NCBI GenBank assembly: GCA_946415345.1
Contig: CAMKRY010000004.1
Span: 1-53,666 of the forward strand
Reading direction: 5' to 3'
Length of the DNA stretch: 53,666 nucleotides
Source of the DNA: an uncultured Bacteroidales bacterium
Lineage (GTDB): Bacteria > Bacteroidota > Bacteroidia > Bacteroidales > UBA932
Numbering within the stretch: position 1 is the first letter of the stretch; each line of letters opens with the position of its first letter. The position numbers were made by a program, and so were the translations under genes. Of the stretch, positions 1 to 11,600 are shown piece by piece. The notes beneath the pieces were generated by a model, which was not told where the DNA came from, did not search any database, and saw only the letters and a list, made by a program, of their open reading frames with translations.

Positions 1-36
1 GAATGCAATCTCGAACTCCTTCTAAAGTTCGGGAAG

Positions 37-825
37 ATGGCTCGTTCAACGTTCTATTATAACGCAAAGCGTTTGGGACAACCTGATGGCTATGATGCCA
101 TAAGGGAACGTATCCGCAAGATATATCGTCAACATCATGGTCGATATGGGTATCGACGTATCACAGATCAGCTACATAACGAAGGCGTTGATATCAACCA
201 TAAGACTGTCCAGAAGTTAATGGGACAGATGGGGCTGAAGGCAAAACGCAAGAGGCAGCGTTATAACTCCTACAAAGGAGAACTTGGGAAAGTTGCTCCT
301 AATGTGATCAACAGAGACTTCCATGCCGATGCCCCAGACCAGAAGTGGACAACAGATGTTACCCAGGTAAAAATAAAAGACAGTTGGGTATATCTATCTC
401 CTGTCCTGGATATGTTCAACGGTGAGATTGTCTCTTATGTGATATCAGACCATCCTGACTTAAAGATGGTTATGACAATGCTGGACAAAGCCTTCCGGAA
501 AAGGAATATATCTGGGAATCTAATCTTCCATTCTGATCAAGGCTGGCATTATCAGCATAAAAGATATCAGAGAGCCCTGGAAGATAGGCATATAACTCAA
601 AGCATGTCCCGTAAAGGGAACTGCTTGGACAATGCAATGATGGAGAACTTCTTTGGGCTGATGAAAAATGAATTGCTATATTTGCAGGAGTGGGACTCTA
701 TCGACCAGTTCAAAAAAGCTCTCCGGGAATACATCCGGTACTACAATAACGATAGAATCAAACTGAGGCTAAAAGGAAAGAGCCCGGTGCAATACCGAGC
801 TCTGTTCCAATCTCAAGCCTCGTAA
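37..825 (+). CDS. IS3-family (IS150-like) transposase OrfB / DDE integrase
   Basis: HTH_21-like N-terminus (RKIYRQHHGRYGYRRI), DDE core (WTTDVTQ, HSDQGWHYQ, KGNCLDNAMMENFFG..E). Upstream orfA lies outside the window. Confidence 0.93.
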   Translation: MARSTFYYNAKRLGQPDGYDAIRERIRKIYRQHHGRYGYRRITDQLHNEGVDINHKTVQKLMGQMGLKAKRKRQRYNSYKGELGKVAPNVINRDFHADAPDQKWTTDVTQVKIKDSWVYLSPVLDMFNGEIVSYVISDHPDLKMVMTMLDKAFRKRNISGNLIFHSDQGWHYQHKRYQRALEDRHITQSMSRKGNCLDNAMMENFFGLMKNELLYLQEWDSIDQFKKALREYIRYYNNDRIKLRLKGKSPVQYRALFQSQAS

Positions 826-828
826 CTT

Positions 829-859
829 AATGTTAAACCGTCCAACTTTTGGGGGTCAC
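829..859. mobile_element. Probable right terminal inverted-repeat region of the IS3-family element
   Basis: TGTTAAACCGTCCAACTTTTGGGGGTCA directly after orfB, resembling IS150-group ends. The left end is not in the window, so it cannot be verified. Confidence 0.55.
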
Positions 860-862
860 ATC

Positions 863-882
863 AAGCCGGGGCGGCTTTTTTT
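863..882 (+). terminator. Rho-independent terminator-like hairpin
   Basis: AAGCCG-GGG-CGGCTT followed by a T run. Confidence 0.55.
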
Positions 883-915
883 ATGCCCGGGAATTCACTA
901 TCTTTGCGACCGCTT

Positions 916-2403
916 ATGGCACCGCTTGCCGTCATACTGACCCTGCTGGGATATTTCGTCGCCGTCGTCGCGCTTGGCCGCCTGACCGCGCGGCGGGGGG
1001 ATTTCTACGCGACGCGGAGCCACCGCTGGTGGGTGGTGACGCTCGGAATGGTCTCGGCCTGCATGTCCGGCGTCAGCTTCGTGTCCGTCCCCGGCATGGT
1101 GGCGGGCAGCGGCATGGGGTATCTGCAGATGTGCATCGGCTTTTTCCTCGGGTATCTCGTCATTGCGTTCGTGCTGGCTCCGCTGTATTTCCGGATGGGG
1201 TCGGTATCGATTTATGGCTGGCTGGAAAAACGTTTCGGCCTGACGGCGCACAGGACAGGCGCTTGGCTCTTTTTCGGCTCCCAGCTGCTGCGGGCCTCCA
1301 TGCGCCTGTTTCTTCTCTGCATCACCCAGCAGCTGATGATCTTCGATCCGCTGGGACTTCCCTTTGCGCTGAATGCGGTCGTGACCGTCGGGGTGCTGCT
1401 GGCCTACACATGGAAAGGCGGGGTCCGTTCGGTTGTCGCCGCGGATATTCTCCGCACGGTCTGCATGGTGTCCGCCATTGCCCTGACGGTGTTTTTCATC
1501 GCCCGGGCGCTGCCGGGAAGCCTCCCGGACACGCTGCGGGAAAGCGGCATGACGCGGGTATTCTTCTTCGATGACGTGAATTCGCCGAATTACTTCTGGA
1601 AGCAGCTCCTGGGCGGATTTTTCATCGTCATCGCGATGACGGGCATGGACCAGGAGATGATGCAGCGCAATCTCGCCTGCCGCAGCATCCGCGACTCGCA
1701 GAAGAATCTCGTGCTCAGCAGCCTCCTGCAGATCGTCGTCATCACCGGCTTCCTCCTCCTCGGCGTGCTGCTCTACGCCTATGCAGGTATGGCTGGTGTG
1801 GCGGAAAAAGGCGACGCGCTGTTCCCGACCGTTGCCGTGAACGGCGGCCTGCCGCTCATTGTCGGCATCCTTTTCATCCTGGGGCTCTCTGCCGCCTCTT
1901 ACGGCGCCGGCGGATCCGCCCTCACCGCCCTCACCACCGCCTTTGTCGTCGACATTTTGCCAACTCCTGCACAAAAAGGGGCGTTTTCATGCACGAACCA
2001 TCCTCGGAAGGGCAACTCCTGCACAAAAGAGCGCGATTTCGTGCACGAGTATAGCCGGATTCGATGGATTCACCTGTTACTGGCCGCGGCGATGGCCGTG
2101 CTGGTGATTCTATTCGGCTATCTCATGGACCGCGGCGCACTGGATGCCATTTATACTGTTGCCGGTTATACCTACGGCCCCATCCTCGGCCTCTTCGCCT
2201 TCGGCATCCTGACCCGGCGGACTTTTACTGCCCGTCGCGCACGCTGGGCCATTCCGGTGGCGGTAATTGCCGCGCCGGTGATCTGCCTGCTGCTGAACCA
2301 TTATTCCGTCCAGCTACTGAACGGCTACCGTTTCGGCTACGAACTCCTGCCGCTCAATGCCGCCCTGACCTTCCTCTTCCTGCTGGTATCGTCCCGCAAA
2401 TAA
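916..2403 (+). CDS. Sodium:solute symporter family (SSS) transporter
   Basis: Multiple TM segments and SSS-like motifs (GMDQEMMQRNLACRS, LSAASYGAGGSALTALTTAFVVDIL). Start 916 (MAPLAVIL) lies just after a TATCTTTG box; the ORF track uses 883. Confidence 0.88.
   Translation: MAPLAVILTLLGYFVAVVALGRLTARRGDFYATRSHRWWVVTLGMVSACMSGVSFVSVPGMVAGSGMGYLQMCIGFFLGYLVIAFVLAPLYFRMGSVSIYGWLEKRFGLTAHRTGAWLFFGSQLLRASMRLFLLCITQQLMIFDPLGLPFALNAVVTVGVLLAYTWKGGVRSVVAADILRTVCMVSAIALTVFFIARALPGSLPDTLRESGMTRVFFFDDVNSPNYFWKQLLGGFFIVIAMTGMDQEMMQRNLACRSIRDSQKNLVLSSLLQIVVITGFLLLGVLLYAYAGMAGVAEKGDALFPTVAVNGGLPLIVGILFILGLSAASYGAGGSALTALTTAFVVDILPTPAQKGAFSCTNHPRKGNSCTKERDFVHEYSRIRWIHLLLAAAMAVLVILFGYLMDRGALDAIYTVAGYTYGPILGLFAFGILTRRTFTARRARWAIPVAVIAAPVICLLLNHYSVQLLNGYRFGYELLPLNAALTFLFLLVSSRK
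1961..2048. repeat. Two direct 36-nt hairpin-forming repeat units inside the symporter ORF
   Basis: CAACTCCTGCACAAAAAGGGGCGTTTTCATGCACGA (1961-1996) and CAACTCCTGCACAAAAGAGCGCGATTTCGTGCACGA (2013-2048), 31/36 identical. Each has TGCACaAAA/TTTcGTGCA-type inverted arms. Confidence 0.9.
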
Positions 2404-2437
2404 ACCGGTTTCGGGGAATTATGCGTATATTTGCATA

Positions 2438-4345
2438 ATGACCCTTTTTCTGACAGGCAGTCCGACCCGTTACGGGGAGGATCATTTCACCGAAGACAAC
2501 GGCTTTCTCGCCGCTGTCAAGGCCGCCCTGCCGGAGCATCCGAGGACCCTGCTGATCAGCGCCGCCCCCGACGACCGCTCTTTCACGGACTCCGTCCTGG
2601 AGGGTATGAGCCTCTGTATCCGCAACTCCGGCATCGAGATGGCATCGGTAACCATGCTCGACCGCCGCAATGCCGGCGAGGTCCGGGCGCTGGTGGCGGA
2701 ATCCGACTGGGTCATTCTCTGCGGCGGCCATGTCCCGACGCAGAACGCCTTCCTCCATGAAATCGGCCTCCGGGATATCCTGAAGGGCTACGACGGCGTC
2801 ATCATGGGCTGCAGCGCCGGCTCCATGAACTGCGCCGACCGCGTCTATTCGCACCCCGAGCTCGCCGGCGAAGGCGTCGACCCGACCTACCGCCGCTGGC
2901 TGACGGGCCTCGGCCTCACCGACATCAACATCGTCCCCCATTACTACCAGGTCCGGAACTACATCCTCGACGGGCGCCGTCTCTTCGAGGACATCATCAT
3001 CCCCGAGAGCTGGCAGCACCGTTTCTACACCTTCCCCGACGGCGGCTATATCCTCGTCCGCAATGGCCGGACCGAGCTCCACGGCGAGGCCTGGGTCATC
3101 GCCGACGGGACGATGAAACGCATCAATGAAGAAAACCAAACGAACCCGCTTATGAATTTCGTGTTCATTTCCCCCCACTTCCCGCAGCAGTACTGGCATT
3201 TCTGCGCGGCCCTGAAGGCCAATGGCGTCAACGTTCTCGCCGTCGCCGACACCAATTTCGACGACCTGGCTCCCGAACTTCGGGACAGCCTCGCCGGCTA
3301 CTACAAGGTCCGCGACCTCGAAAACTACGACGAGGTCTATCGGGCCGTGGCCTGGTTCGCGTTCAAATTCGGCAAGATTGACTGGATCGAGTCCAACAAC
3401 GAATACTGGCTCGAGCAGGACGCCCGCCTGCGGACCGACTTCAACGTCACCACGGGTCTCCATACCGACCATATCGCCGGCATCAAGGAGAAGTCCGAGA
3501 TGAAGAAATACTATGCCCTCGGCGGCATCCCGACCGCCCGGCAGATCAAAGGAACGGAAGGGGAGAAGGCCATCCGCGCCTTCGTCAGGAAGGTTGGCTT
3601 CCCCATCATCGCCAAGCCCGACAACGGCGTCGGCGCCGCCGCGACCTTCAAGATTTCTTCCGCTGAGGAGCTGAACGAATGGTTCGCCGCCCAGGCCGCT
3701 CACGTGCCGGCCTACGTCTTCGAGGAGTTCATTACCGGCCTCCTGGTGTCCTACGATGCCGTTTACAATTCCAAGGGCGAGCCCGTGTTCGAGTCCAACG
3801 GCGTCTATCCGACCCCGATCATGGACATCGTCAACGACAACCTCGACTCCTGCTACTATGTCCGTCCTGATGTTCCGGCGGCGCTGAAAACCATCGGCCG
3901 TCGCACCGTCAAGGCCTTTGGCATCAGGAGCCGCTTTGTCCATCTGGAGTTCTTCAAGCTCGACCGCGACCGCGAAGGCCTCGGCAAGAAGGGCGACTAT
4001 GTGGGCCTGGAGGTCAATATGCGTCCCGCCGGCGGCTTCACGCCCGACATGATGAACTACGCCCACAATACGGACGTATACCAAATCTGGGGCGACATGG
4101 TCGCTTACGACGAGCGCCGCAAGCCCCTCGGAGAGGACAGCTTCTGCGCCTACGCCAGCCGCCGCGACTGCTATGACTACAAGCGTTCCTACGACGAAAT
4201 CCAGCAGAAATACGGCGCCAATCTTCGCTTCGTCGGCCGCATGCCCGATGCTCTTTCCGGAGCCCTCGGCAACCAGGTCTGGATGGCCTGCTTCCCGACG
4301 CTCAAAGAAGTCGAATCCTTCTTCCGCTTCGTGACGGAACGATAG
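2438..4345 (+). CDS. Fusion protein: peptidase S51 (peptidase E/cyanophycinase-like) + ATP-grasp domain
   Basis: N-terminal half has the GCSAGSMN nucleophile motif. C-terminal half from MNFVFISPHFPQQYWHF is ATP-grasp-like (PIIAKPDNGVGAAATFKI, VFEEFITG, GLEVNMRPAGG). No stop between the halves. Confidence 0.85.
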   Translation: MTLFLTGSPTRYGEDHFTEDNGFLAAVKAALPEHPRTLLISAAPDDRSFTDSVLEGMSLCIRNSGIEMASVTMLDRRNAGEVRALVAESDWVILCGGHVPTQNAFLHEIGLRDILKGYDGVIMGCSAGSMNCADRVYSHPELAGEGVDPTYRRWLTGLGLTDINIVPHYYQVRNYILDGRRLFEDIIIPESWQHRFYTFPDGGYILVRNGRTELHGEAWVIADGTMKRINEENQTNPLMNFVFISPHFPQQYWHFCAALKANGVNVLAVADTNFDDLAPELRDSLAGYYKVRDLENYDEVYRAVAWFAFKFGKIDWIESNNEYWLEQDARLRTDFNVTTGLHTDHIAGIKEKSEMKKYYALGGIPTARQIKGTEGEKAIRAFVRKVGFPIIAKPDNGVGAAATFKISSAEELNEWFAAQAAHVPAYVFEEFITGLLVSYDAVYNSKGEPVFESNGVYPTPIMDIVNDNLDSCYYVRPDVPAALKTIGRRTVKAFGIRSRFVHLEFFKLDRDREGLGKKGDYVGLEVNMRPAGGFTPDMMNYAHNTDVYQIWGDMVAYDERRKPLGEDSFCAYASRRDCYDYKRSYDEIQQKYGANLRFVGRMPDALSGALGNQVWMACFPTLKEVESFFRFVTER

Positions 4346-4366
4346 CGTAAGGTACAATAATACGAA

Positions 4367-4395
4367 AAAGGCCGTCCCGGGAAGGGGCGGCCTTT
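4367..4395. terminator. Bidirectional terminator between convergent genes
   Basis: AAAGGCCGTCCC-gggaa-GGGGCGGCCTTT stem-loop. Confidence 0.8.
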
Positions 4396-4414
4396 GTGGT
4401 TGATGCAGGGATGA

Positions 4415-5614
4415 TTACTCCTCGTCGAGGTTGATGACGAGCTCTTCGAGATCGTCGTCGCCATCGTCGGCCCCTTCTTCAGCGGCCTCGGGTGCATCCT
4501 GCGTGGGCTTGACCAGGTCGGAGACGCTGAGTTCGAAGACGAGGGCCTCGTTCGGGAAGATGGTGTAGGTGCCGCTCCACCACTGGTAGCTGCCCTGCTT
4601 GCCGTAGCCGAGCTCGCCCGGGATGACGACGGTCACCTTGTCACCCTCGTGCATGAGGAGAAGGGTCTCGGTGAAGCCCTTGATCAGACCCTGGTCGCTG
4701 AAGTTGTTCACCGGGAACTCACCCTCATCGAAGGTGCTCTGGTCGATGTGCATACCCTTGTAGGTAACCTTGAAGTTGTCCTCATAGGCAACCTTGGCGC
4801 CATTGCCCTTCTCGTCGAAGCGATAGATGATCTGGGCGGTAGCGGTCGAGTCGGCGGAGCCGGGAACGACGTAGCTGACGGACTTGGTCTCGAAGTTCTT
4901 GACCTTGGCGGCCTTCTGGACGAAGGTCTTGCTCTGCTCCTCGTAGTTCTTCATCTTGGCCTGCTGCTTGGCCTGGCTGAACTGCTGATAGAGGTTATTG
5001 AACGTCTGCGGGTCGATCTCGAACTTGGCGGCGTAGTCGGCATATTCGCTGTCAGCGAAACGGTTGGTGGCGTATTTCATGTAGAGGCTGTCGGTGTCGA
5101 TGGCGACAAAATCCCTCATACCCTTGGCGGCGCGGTCGAAGTTGAGATTCAAGTCGCCGAGACGGAAACCGCAGAGAACACCGTAGATGTAGCTCATGGA
5201 GTCGCGGAGTTCGGCGGAAATGACTTCTCCTTCCGGCATGGAAGCGACTTTCTGGGCGAGTTCGGTGAGGAGGGCCGGGTTGATCTCGAACTTGCCGGCG
5301 TCGGCGTATTCCTCAGAGAAGTTGGTCTGTGCGGCCTCGGTGAAGGCCTTGCGGTCAACGGCGCGGAAGTCCTTGATAGCCTTGTCGCAACGATCCAGGT
5401 TCAGGCCCTTGAATTCGTAAACGGCGGGGATGGCGTTCTGGATACCGGCGAGATAGGAGAGGGAGTCGACCATGCCCTGGCTGGGAAGAAGGGCCTTGGC
5501 CTCGGCGCAGTAGTTGCTTTCCTCCAGGGAGACCCAGGGGAGTTCTTTTTCCTTGCAGGAAGTCAGCGTCGCGACGATGGCGGCTGCTGCAATCAGAAAA
5601 TGGCGTGTTTTCAT
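4415..5614 (-). CDS. FKBP-type peptidyl-prolyl isomerase lipoprotein
   Basis: Lipobox (VATLTSC), FKBP-like C-terminal core (VTYKGMHIDQSTFDEG...LLMHEGDKVTVVIPGELGYGKQG), acidic tail. Confidence 0.8.
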   Translation of the reverse strand: MKTRHFLIAAAAIVATLTSCKEKELPWVSLEESNYCAEAKALLPSQGMVDSLSYLAGIQNAIPAVYEFKGLNLDRCDKAIKDFRAVDRKAFTEAAQTNFSEEYADAGKFEINPALLTELAQKVASMPEGEVISAELRDSMSYIYGVLCGFRLGDLNLNFDRAAKGMRDFVAIDTDSLYMKYATNRFADSEYADYAAKFEIDPQTFNNLYQQFSQAKQQAKMKNYEEQSKTFVQKAAKVKNFETKSVSYVVPGSADSTATAQIIYRFDEKGNGAKVAYEDNFKVTYKGMHIDQSTFDEGEFPVNNFSDQGLIKGFTETLLLMHEGDKVTVVIPGELGYGKQGSYQWWSGTYTIFPNEALVFELSVSDLVKPTQDAPEAAEEGADDGDDDLEELVINLDEE

Positions 5615-5704
5615 AATTTGTTATGCTTATATAATAACTTTCATTTCATGAAATCCCGCAAATGTACGAATTTCTCCGTATATTTGCGCAATTATTTGTC
5701 AGAA

Positions 5705-7006
5705 ATGAACAAAAAGGACCTCGAAATCATGGCTCCCGCCGGGAGTTTCGAATGCCTGACCGCCGCTGTCGAAGGGGGCGCGGACTCCGTCTACTTCGGG
5801 GTCGGCCACCTGAACATGCGCTCGCGCAGTGCCGCGAATTTCACGCCGGAGGACCTTCCGGAGGTGGTCCGCATCTGCCGAGCTTACGGTGTAAAAACCT
5901 ATCTGACGATGAACATCACCCTCTTCGGGGAAGACCTCGAGCCGGCGTACCGGACCCTCGACATGGCGAAGGCCGCCGGGGTCGACGCCGTCATCGCCTC
6001 GGACATCGCCGCGATCCAGTATTGCCGCCGCATCGGCATGGAGGTGCATATTTCGACGCAGCTGAGCATCTCCAACGTGGAGGCGCTGCGGTTCTATGCC
6101 CAGTTCGCCGACGTGGTGGTGCTGGCGCGGGAACTGCGGCTTGAGCAGGTGAAGGCTATCTATGAGACCATCCTCCGCGAGCGCATCACCGGCCCGAAAG
6201 GGGAGCTGGTACGCATCGAGATGTTCGCCCATGGAGCGCTCTGCATGGCCATTTCCGGCAAGTGCTACCTGTCCCTTCAGACCATGGGTTCGTCTGCGAA
6301 CCGGGGCGCGTGCATGCAGGTGTGCCGCCGCGGCTATGAGGTCACCGACCTCGAAACGGGGGAGCAGCTGAACATCGACAACGAGTATATCATGTCGCCG
6401 AAAGACCTCTGCACGGTCGCTTTCCTCGACAAGATCGTGGATGCCGGCGTACGGGTCTTCAAGATCGAAGGCCGTGCCCGGAGTGCCGATTATGTGCGGA
6501 GAACGGTCTCCTGCTACCGCCAGGCGGCCGATGCCGTGGCGAACGGGACCTTTACGCCGGAACTGGGGGCCGAACTGACAGAACAGCTGCGGGAAGTGTT
6601 TAACCGCGGCTTCTGGGACGGCTATTACCAGGGTGCCCGCCTGGGCGAATGGAGTTCCGTCTACGGCAGCCAGGCGACCCGACGCAAGGAATATGTCGGC
6701 AAGGTGACAAACTGGTTCGACCGCATCGGCGTGGCCGAGGTCCAGGTAGAGTCCGGCGCCATCCGCCAGGGCGACCGCCTGCTCATCCAGGGACCCACGA
6801 CCGGCTGCATCGAATTCGACGTGGAGGACATGCGGGTGGAACTCCAGCCCGCTGAAATGGCCCCGAAGGGCTGCCGCTGCTCCATCGCCGTGCCGCTCGA
6901 CGCCCAGCCGGAAGACCGGATCAACGCCCATCCGGCCATGGCCCCGCAGGAGAAGATCCATCCCCGCCGCGGTGACAAAGTGTACGTTTGGGTGCTTCAG
7001 GCATAA
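5705..7006 (+). CDS. Peptidase U32 family protein
   Basis: MNKKDLEIMAPAGSFECLTAAVEGGADSVYFG...; FAHGALCMAISGKCYLS. Start at 5705 rather than the ORF-track 4649. Confidence 0.9.
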   Translation: MNKKDLEIMAPAGSFECLTAAVEGGADSVYFGVGHLNMRSRSAANFTPEDLPEVVRICRAYGVKTYLTMNITLFGEDLEPAYRTLDMAKAAGVDAVIASDIAAIQYCRRIGMEVHISTQLSISNVEALRFYAQFADVVVLARELRLEQVKAIYETILRERITGPKGELVRIEMFAHGALCMAISGKCYLSLQTMGSSANRGACMQVCRRGYEVTDLETGEQLNIDNEYIMSPKDLCTVAFLDKIVDAGVRVFKIEGRARSADYVRRTVSCYRQAADAVANGTFTPELGAELTEQLREVFNRGFWDGYYQGARLGEWSSVYGSQATRRKEYVGKVTNWFDRIGVAEVQVESGAIRQGDRLLIQGPTTGCIEFDVEDMRVELQPAEMAPKGCRCSIAVPLDAQPEDRINAHPAMAPQEKIHPRRGDKVYVWVLQA

Positions 7007-7031
7007 AAATTGCTCATTTCGCCCCGGAAAA

Positions 7032-8684
7032 ATGATGATGAACATGCGCAAATACATCCTCGCCGCCCTGGCGGCCCTTCTCCTTCTTCCCGCCACTGTT
7101 TCCGCCCAGAACGGCCGCTTCCGCATCGGGAAATGGGTCGAAATCCATAACGCCATCCTCAAGGAACTCAACAACTCCTATGTCGACACCCTGCCGCTCA
7201 ACCGGATGGAGAATGCCGCGGCCCATGCGATGCTCGAGGCGCTGGACCCGTACACGGTCTACATCCCGGAAGAGGAGCGCGAGGATATGGATATGGTCCT
7301 CAACAAGGTCTACGGCGGTATCGGCGCCCTGATCTACAAGCCGGACCTGGACGGCAACGTCATCATCAACGAACCCTACGAGAATTCTCCCGCGGCGCTG
7401 GCGGGTCTTCGCTGCGGCGATGAGATCGTGACCATCGACGGCGTTTCGACCCACGGTCTGACGAGCGCCGAAGCCAGTGAAAAAATGCGCGGCGAGCCCG
7501 GTACGTCGGTTGTTTTCCGCGTCAAGCGCATTCATGACGGCGCTTCCTGGAAGGCCGGCGACCTCATGGATATCAAGATTGTCCGCAAGCGAATTCACCT
7601 GCCCGACGTCGAATACGCCGGTCTGCTCGAGGACGGCACGACGGGCTATCTCCTCCTCTCCGGCTTCACGGAAGGCGCGGCCGACGCGGTCAAAACCGCC
7701 TTCATTCAGCTGCGGGAGAAAGGCATGAAAAAATTCGTCCTCGACCTTCGCGGCAACGGCGGCGGCCGGCTTAACGAGGCGGTGGATATCGTTTCCCTTT
7801 TCGTTCCCCGCGGCTCCATCGTCGTGACCGCCAGGGGCCGGAATTCCGCCACCGACTTTGAATACAAGACCACCAAGGTGCCGACCGACCTCCAGATGCC
7901 GCTGGTTGTCCTCGTCGACGGCGGCTCGGCATCGGCTTCGGAAATCGTTTCCGGCGCCCTCCAGGACTATGACCGCGCCACCATCATCGGTACCCGCACC
8001 TACGGCAAGGGCCTGGTCCAGAGCATCCGTCCGCTCCCGTACGACGGCCAGCTCAAGGTTACGACCGCCAAGTATTACACCCCCAGCGGCCGCTGCGTCC
8101 AGGCTATCGACTATGCCAAGCGCGGCGAAGACGGCAGTGTCAGCCCGATTCCGGATTCGCTGACCCATGCCTTCACGACCGCCCATGGCCGCACCGTCCG
8201 TGACGGCGGCGGCATCACCCCGGACCATATCGTCAAGGCGAAGAAGTATTCCCGCCTGGCCTACGCCCTCGTCCTCGGCGGCATCGTCGACAGCTACGCC
8301 ATGAAATATGCGCAGGAGCATGCCTCGATTCCGGCCCTCAAGGACTTCCATTTTACGGACTACGACGATTTCGTGGCCTTCGCCAAGGAGAAGGACTTTG
8401 ACTACCGCTCCAGCGCCATGGCCATCTTCGACCAGCTCAAGGCCGAGCTGAAGGAAGACGGGCTGGAGGAGGTCTCCTCCGAGCAGGTAGCGGCCCTCGG
8501 TGCCGTTCTTGAGATGGACAAGGAGACCTTCCTGCGGCTCCAGAAGGACGAAATCATCCCCTTCATCGAAGAGGAAATTGCGGTCCGCTATTACTATCAG
8601 CGAGGGGGCGTCCTCGTCAACATGCGCTACGACACGCAGCTGCAGCAGGCGCTGACCCTCCCATTGATTGACATTGAACCATGA
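7032..8684 (+). CDS. S41 family (C-terminal processing) peptidase, secreted
   Basis: Signal peptide, PDZ region (YENSPAALAGLRCGDEIVTIDG), catalytic GGSASASEIVSGALQDYDRA...GTRTYGKGLVQ. Confidence 0.92.
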   Translation: MMMNMRKYILAALAALLLLPATVSAQNGRFRIGKWVEIHNAILKELNNSYVDTLPLNRMENAAAHAMLEALDPYTVYIPEEEREDMDMVLNKVYGGIGALIYKPDLDGNVIINEPYENSPAALAGLRCGDEIVTIDGVSTHGLTSAEASEKMRGEPGTSVVFRVKRIHDGASWKAGDLMDIKIVRKRIHLPDVEYAGLLEDGTTGYLLLSGFTEGAADAVKTAFIQLREKGMKKFVLDLRGNGGGRLNEAVDIVSLFVPRGSIVVTARGRNSATDFEYKTTKVPTDLQMPLVVLVDGGSASASEIVSGALQDYDRATIIGTRTYGKGLVQSIRPLPYDGQLKVTTAKYYTPSGRCVQAIDYAKRGEDGSVSPIPDSLTHAFTTAHGRTVRDGGGITPDHIVKAKKYSRLAYALVLGGIVDSYAMKYAQEHASIPALKDFHFTDYDDFVAFAKEKDFDYRSSAMAIFDQLKAELKEDGLEEVSSEQVAALGAVLEMDKETFLRLQKDEIIPFIEEEIAVRYYYQRGGVLVNMRYDTQLQQALTLPLIDIEP

Positions 8685-9313
8685 AGAAACTCATCTTTGC
8701 CTCCGGCAATCCCCATAAAGTAGAGGAAGCGGCCGCCATTCTCGGCGACGCTTTCCGGATCGTCACCCCGGCGGAGGCCGGCCTGACGGAAGAAATCCCC
8801 GAAACGGGCAACACGCTGCGTTCCAATTCGTTGCAAAAGGCCCGTTACATCTATGAACACACCGGCGTGGACTGCTTCGCCGATGATACCGGCCTCGAGG
8901 TCGACATCCTCGGCGGCGAGCCCGGTGTCTTCACGGCCCGCTACGCCGGCGAAGACTGTAATCCCGAGGCCAACATGGAAAAACTCCTTCTCGAGATGTC
9001 CCGCCGCGAATATGCCGCCTCTGCCGCCCGTCAGGCCGGTATCGCCACGCCTTTCGCCACCCGCCGCGCCCGTTTCCGCACCTGCGTGACCCTCATTCTC
9101 GACGGCCAGCCGCACTATTTCGACGGCATCCTCGAGGGGCAGATTGCCCGCGAGAAATCCGGCGTCAAGGGCTTCGGTTATGACCCGGTTTTCGTTCCGG
9201 ACGAGTACCCCGACCGGACCCTCGCCAACCTTCCGCCTGAGGTCAAAAACGCCATTTCACATCGCGGAAAGGCCGTTCGGGCTATGGCCGAATACCTCAA
9301 GGGCCTGAAGTAG
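8681..9313 (+). CDS. rdgB: RdgB/HAM1-type non-canonical purine NTP pyrophosphatase
   Basis: MKKLIFASGNPHKVEEA, FADDTGLEVDILGGEPGVFTARYAGE, GFGYDPVFVPD. Overlaps the upstream stop (ATGA). Confidence 0.93.
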   Translation: MKKLIFASGNPHKVEEAAAILGDAFRIVTPAEAGLTEEIPETGNTLRSNSLQKARYIYEHTGVDCFADDTGLEVDILGGEPGVFTARYAGEDCNPEANMEKLLLEMSRREYAASAARQAGIATPFATRRARFRTCVTLILDGQPHYFDGILEGQIAREKSGVKGFGYDPVFVPDEYPDRTLANLPPEVKNAISHRGKAVRAMAEYLKGLK

Positions 9314-9314
9314 G

Positions 9315-11571
<2,257 letters not shown>

Positions 11572-11593
11572 ATTTCTCGACTACGCTCGAAAT
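11572..11593. repeat. REP-type palindrome filling the atpD-atpC gap
   Basis: ATTTC(TC)GA-CTACGC-TCGAAAT, reaching the first ATG of the atpC ORF. Antisense frames read CHFERSREI and VISSVVEKS. Confidence 0.7.
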
Positions 11594-11600
11594 GACAGAG

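Noticed and set aside
1961-2048. CRISPR-like reading of the two 36-nt repeats
   Set aside because: Only two units, a 16-nt spacer, inside a coding frame, and no cas genes in the window.
2354-4357. 667-aa minus-strand ORF
   Set aside because: Exact antisense of the S51/ATP-grasp gene; no recognisable domain.
4649-5704. N-terminal extension of the U32 peptidase ORF in the ORF track
   Set aside because: Antisense to the FKBP lipoprotein gene. The real start is MNKKDLEIMAPAG at 5705.
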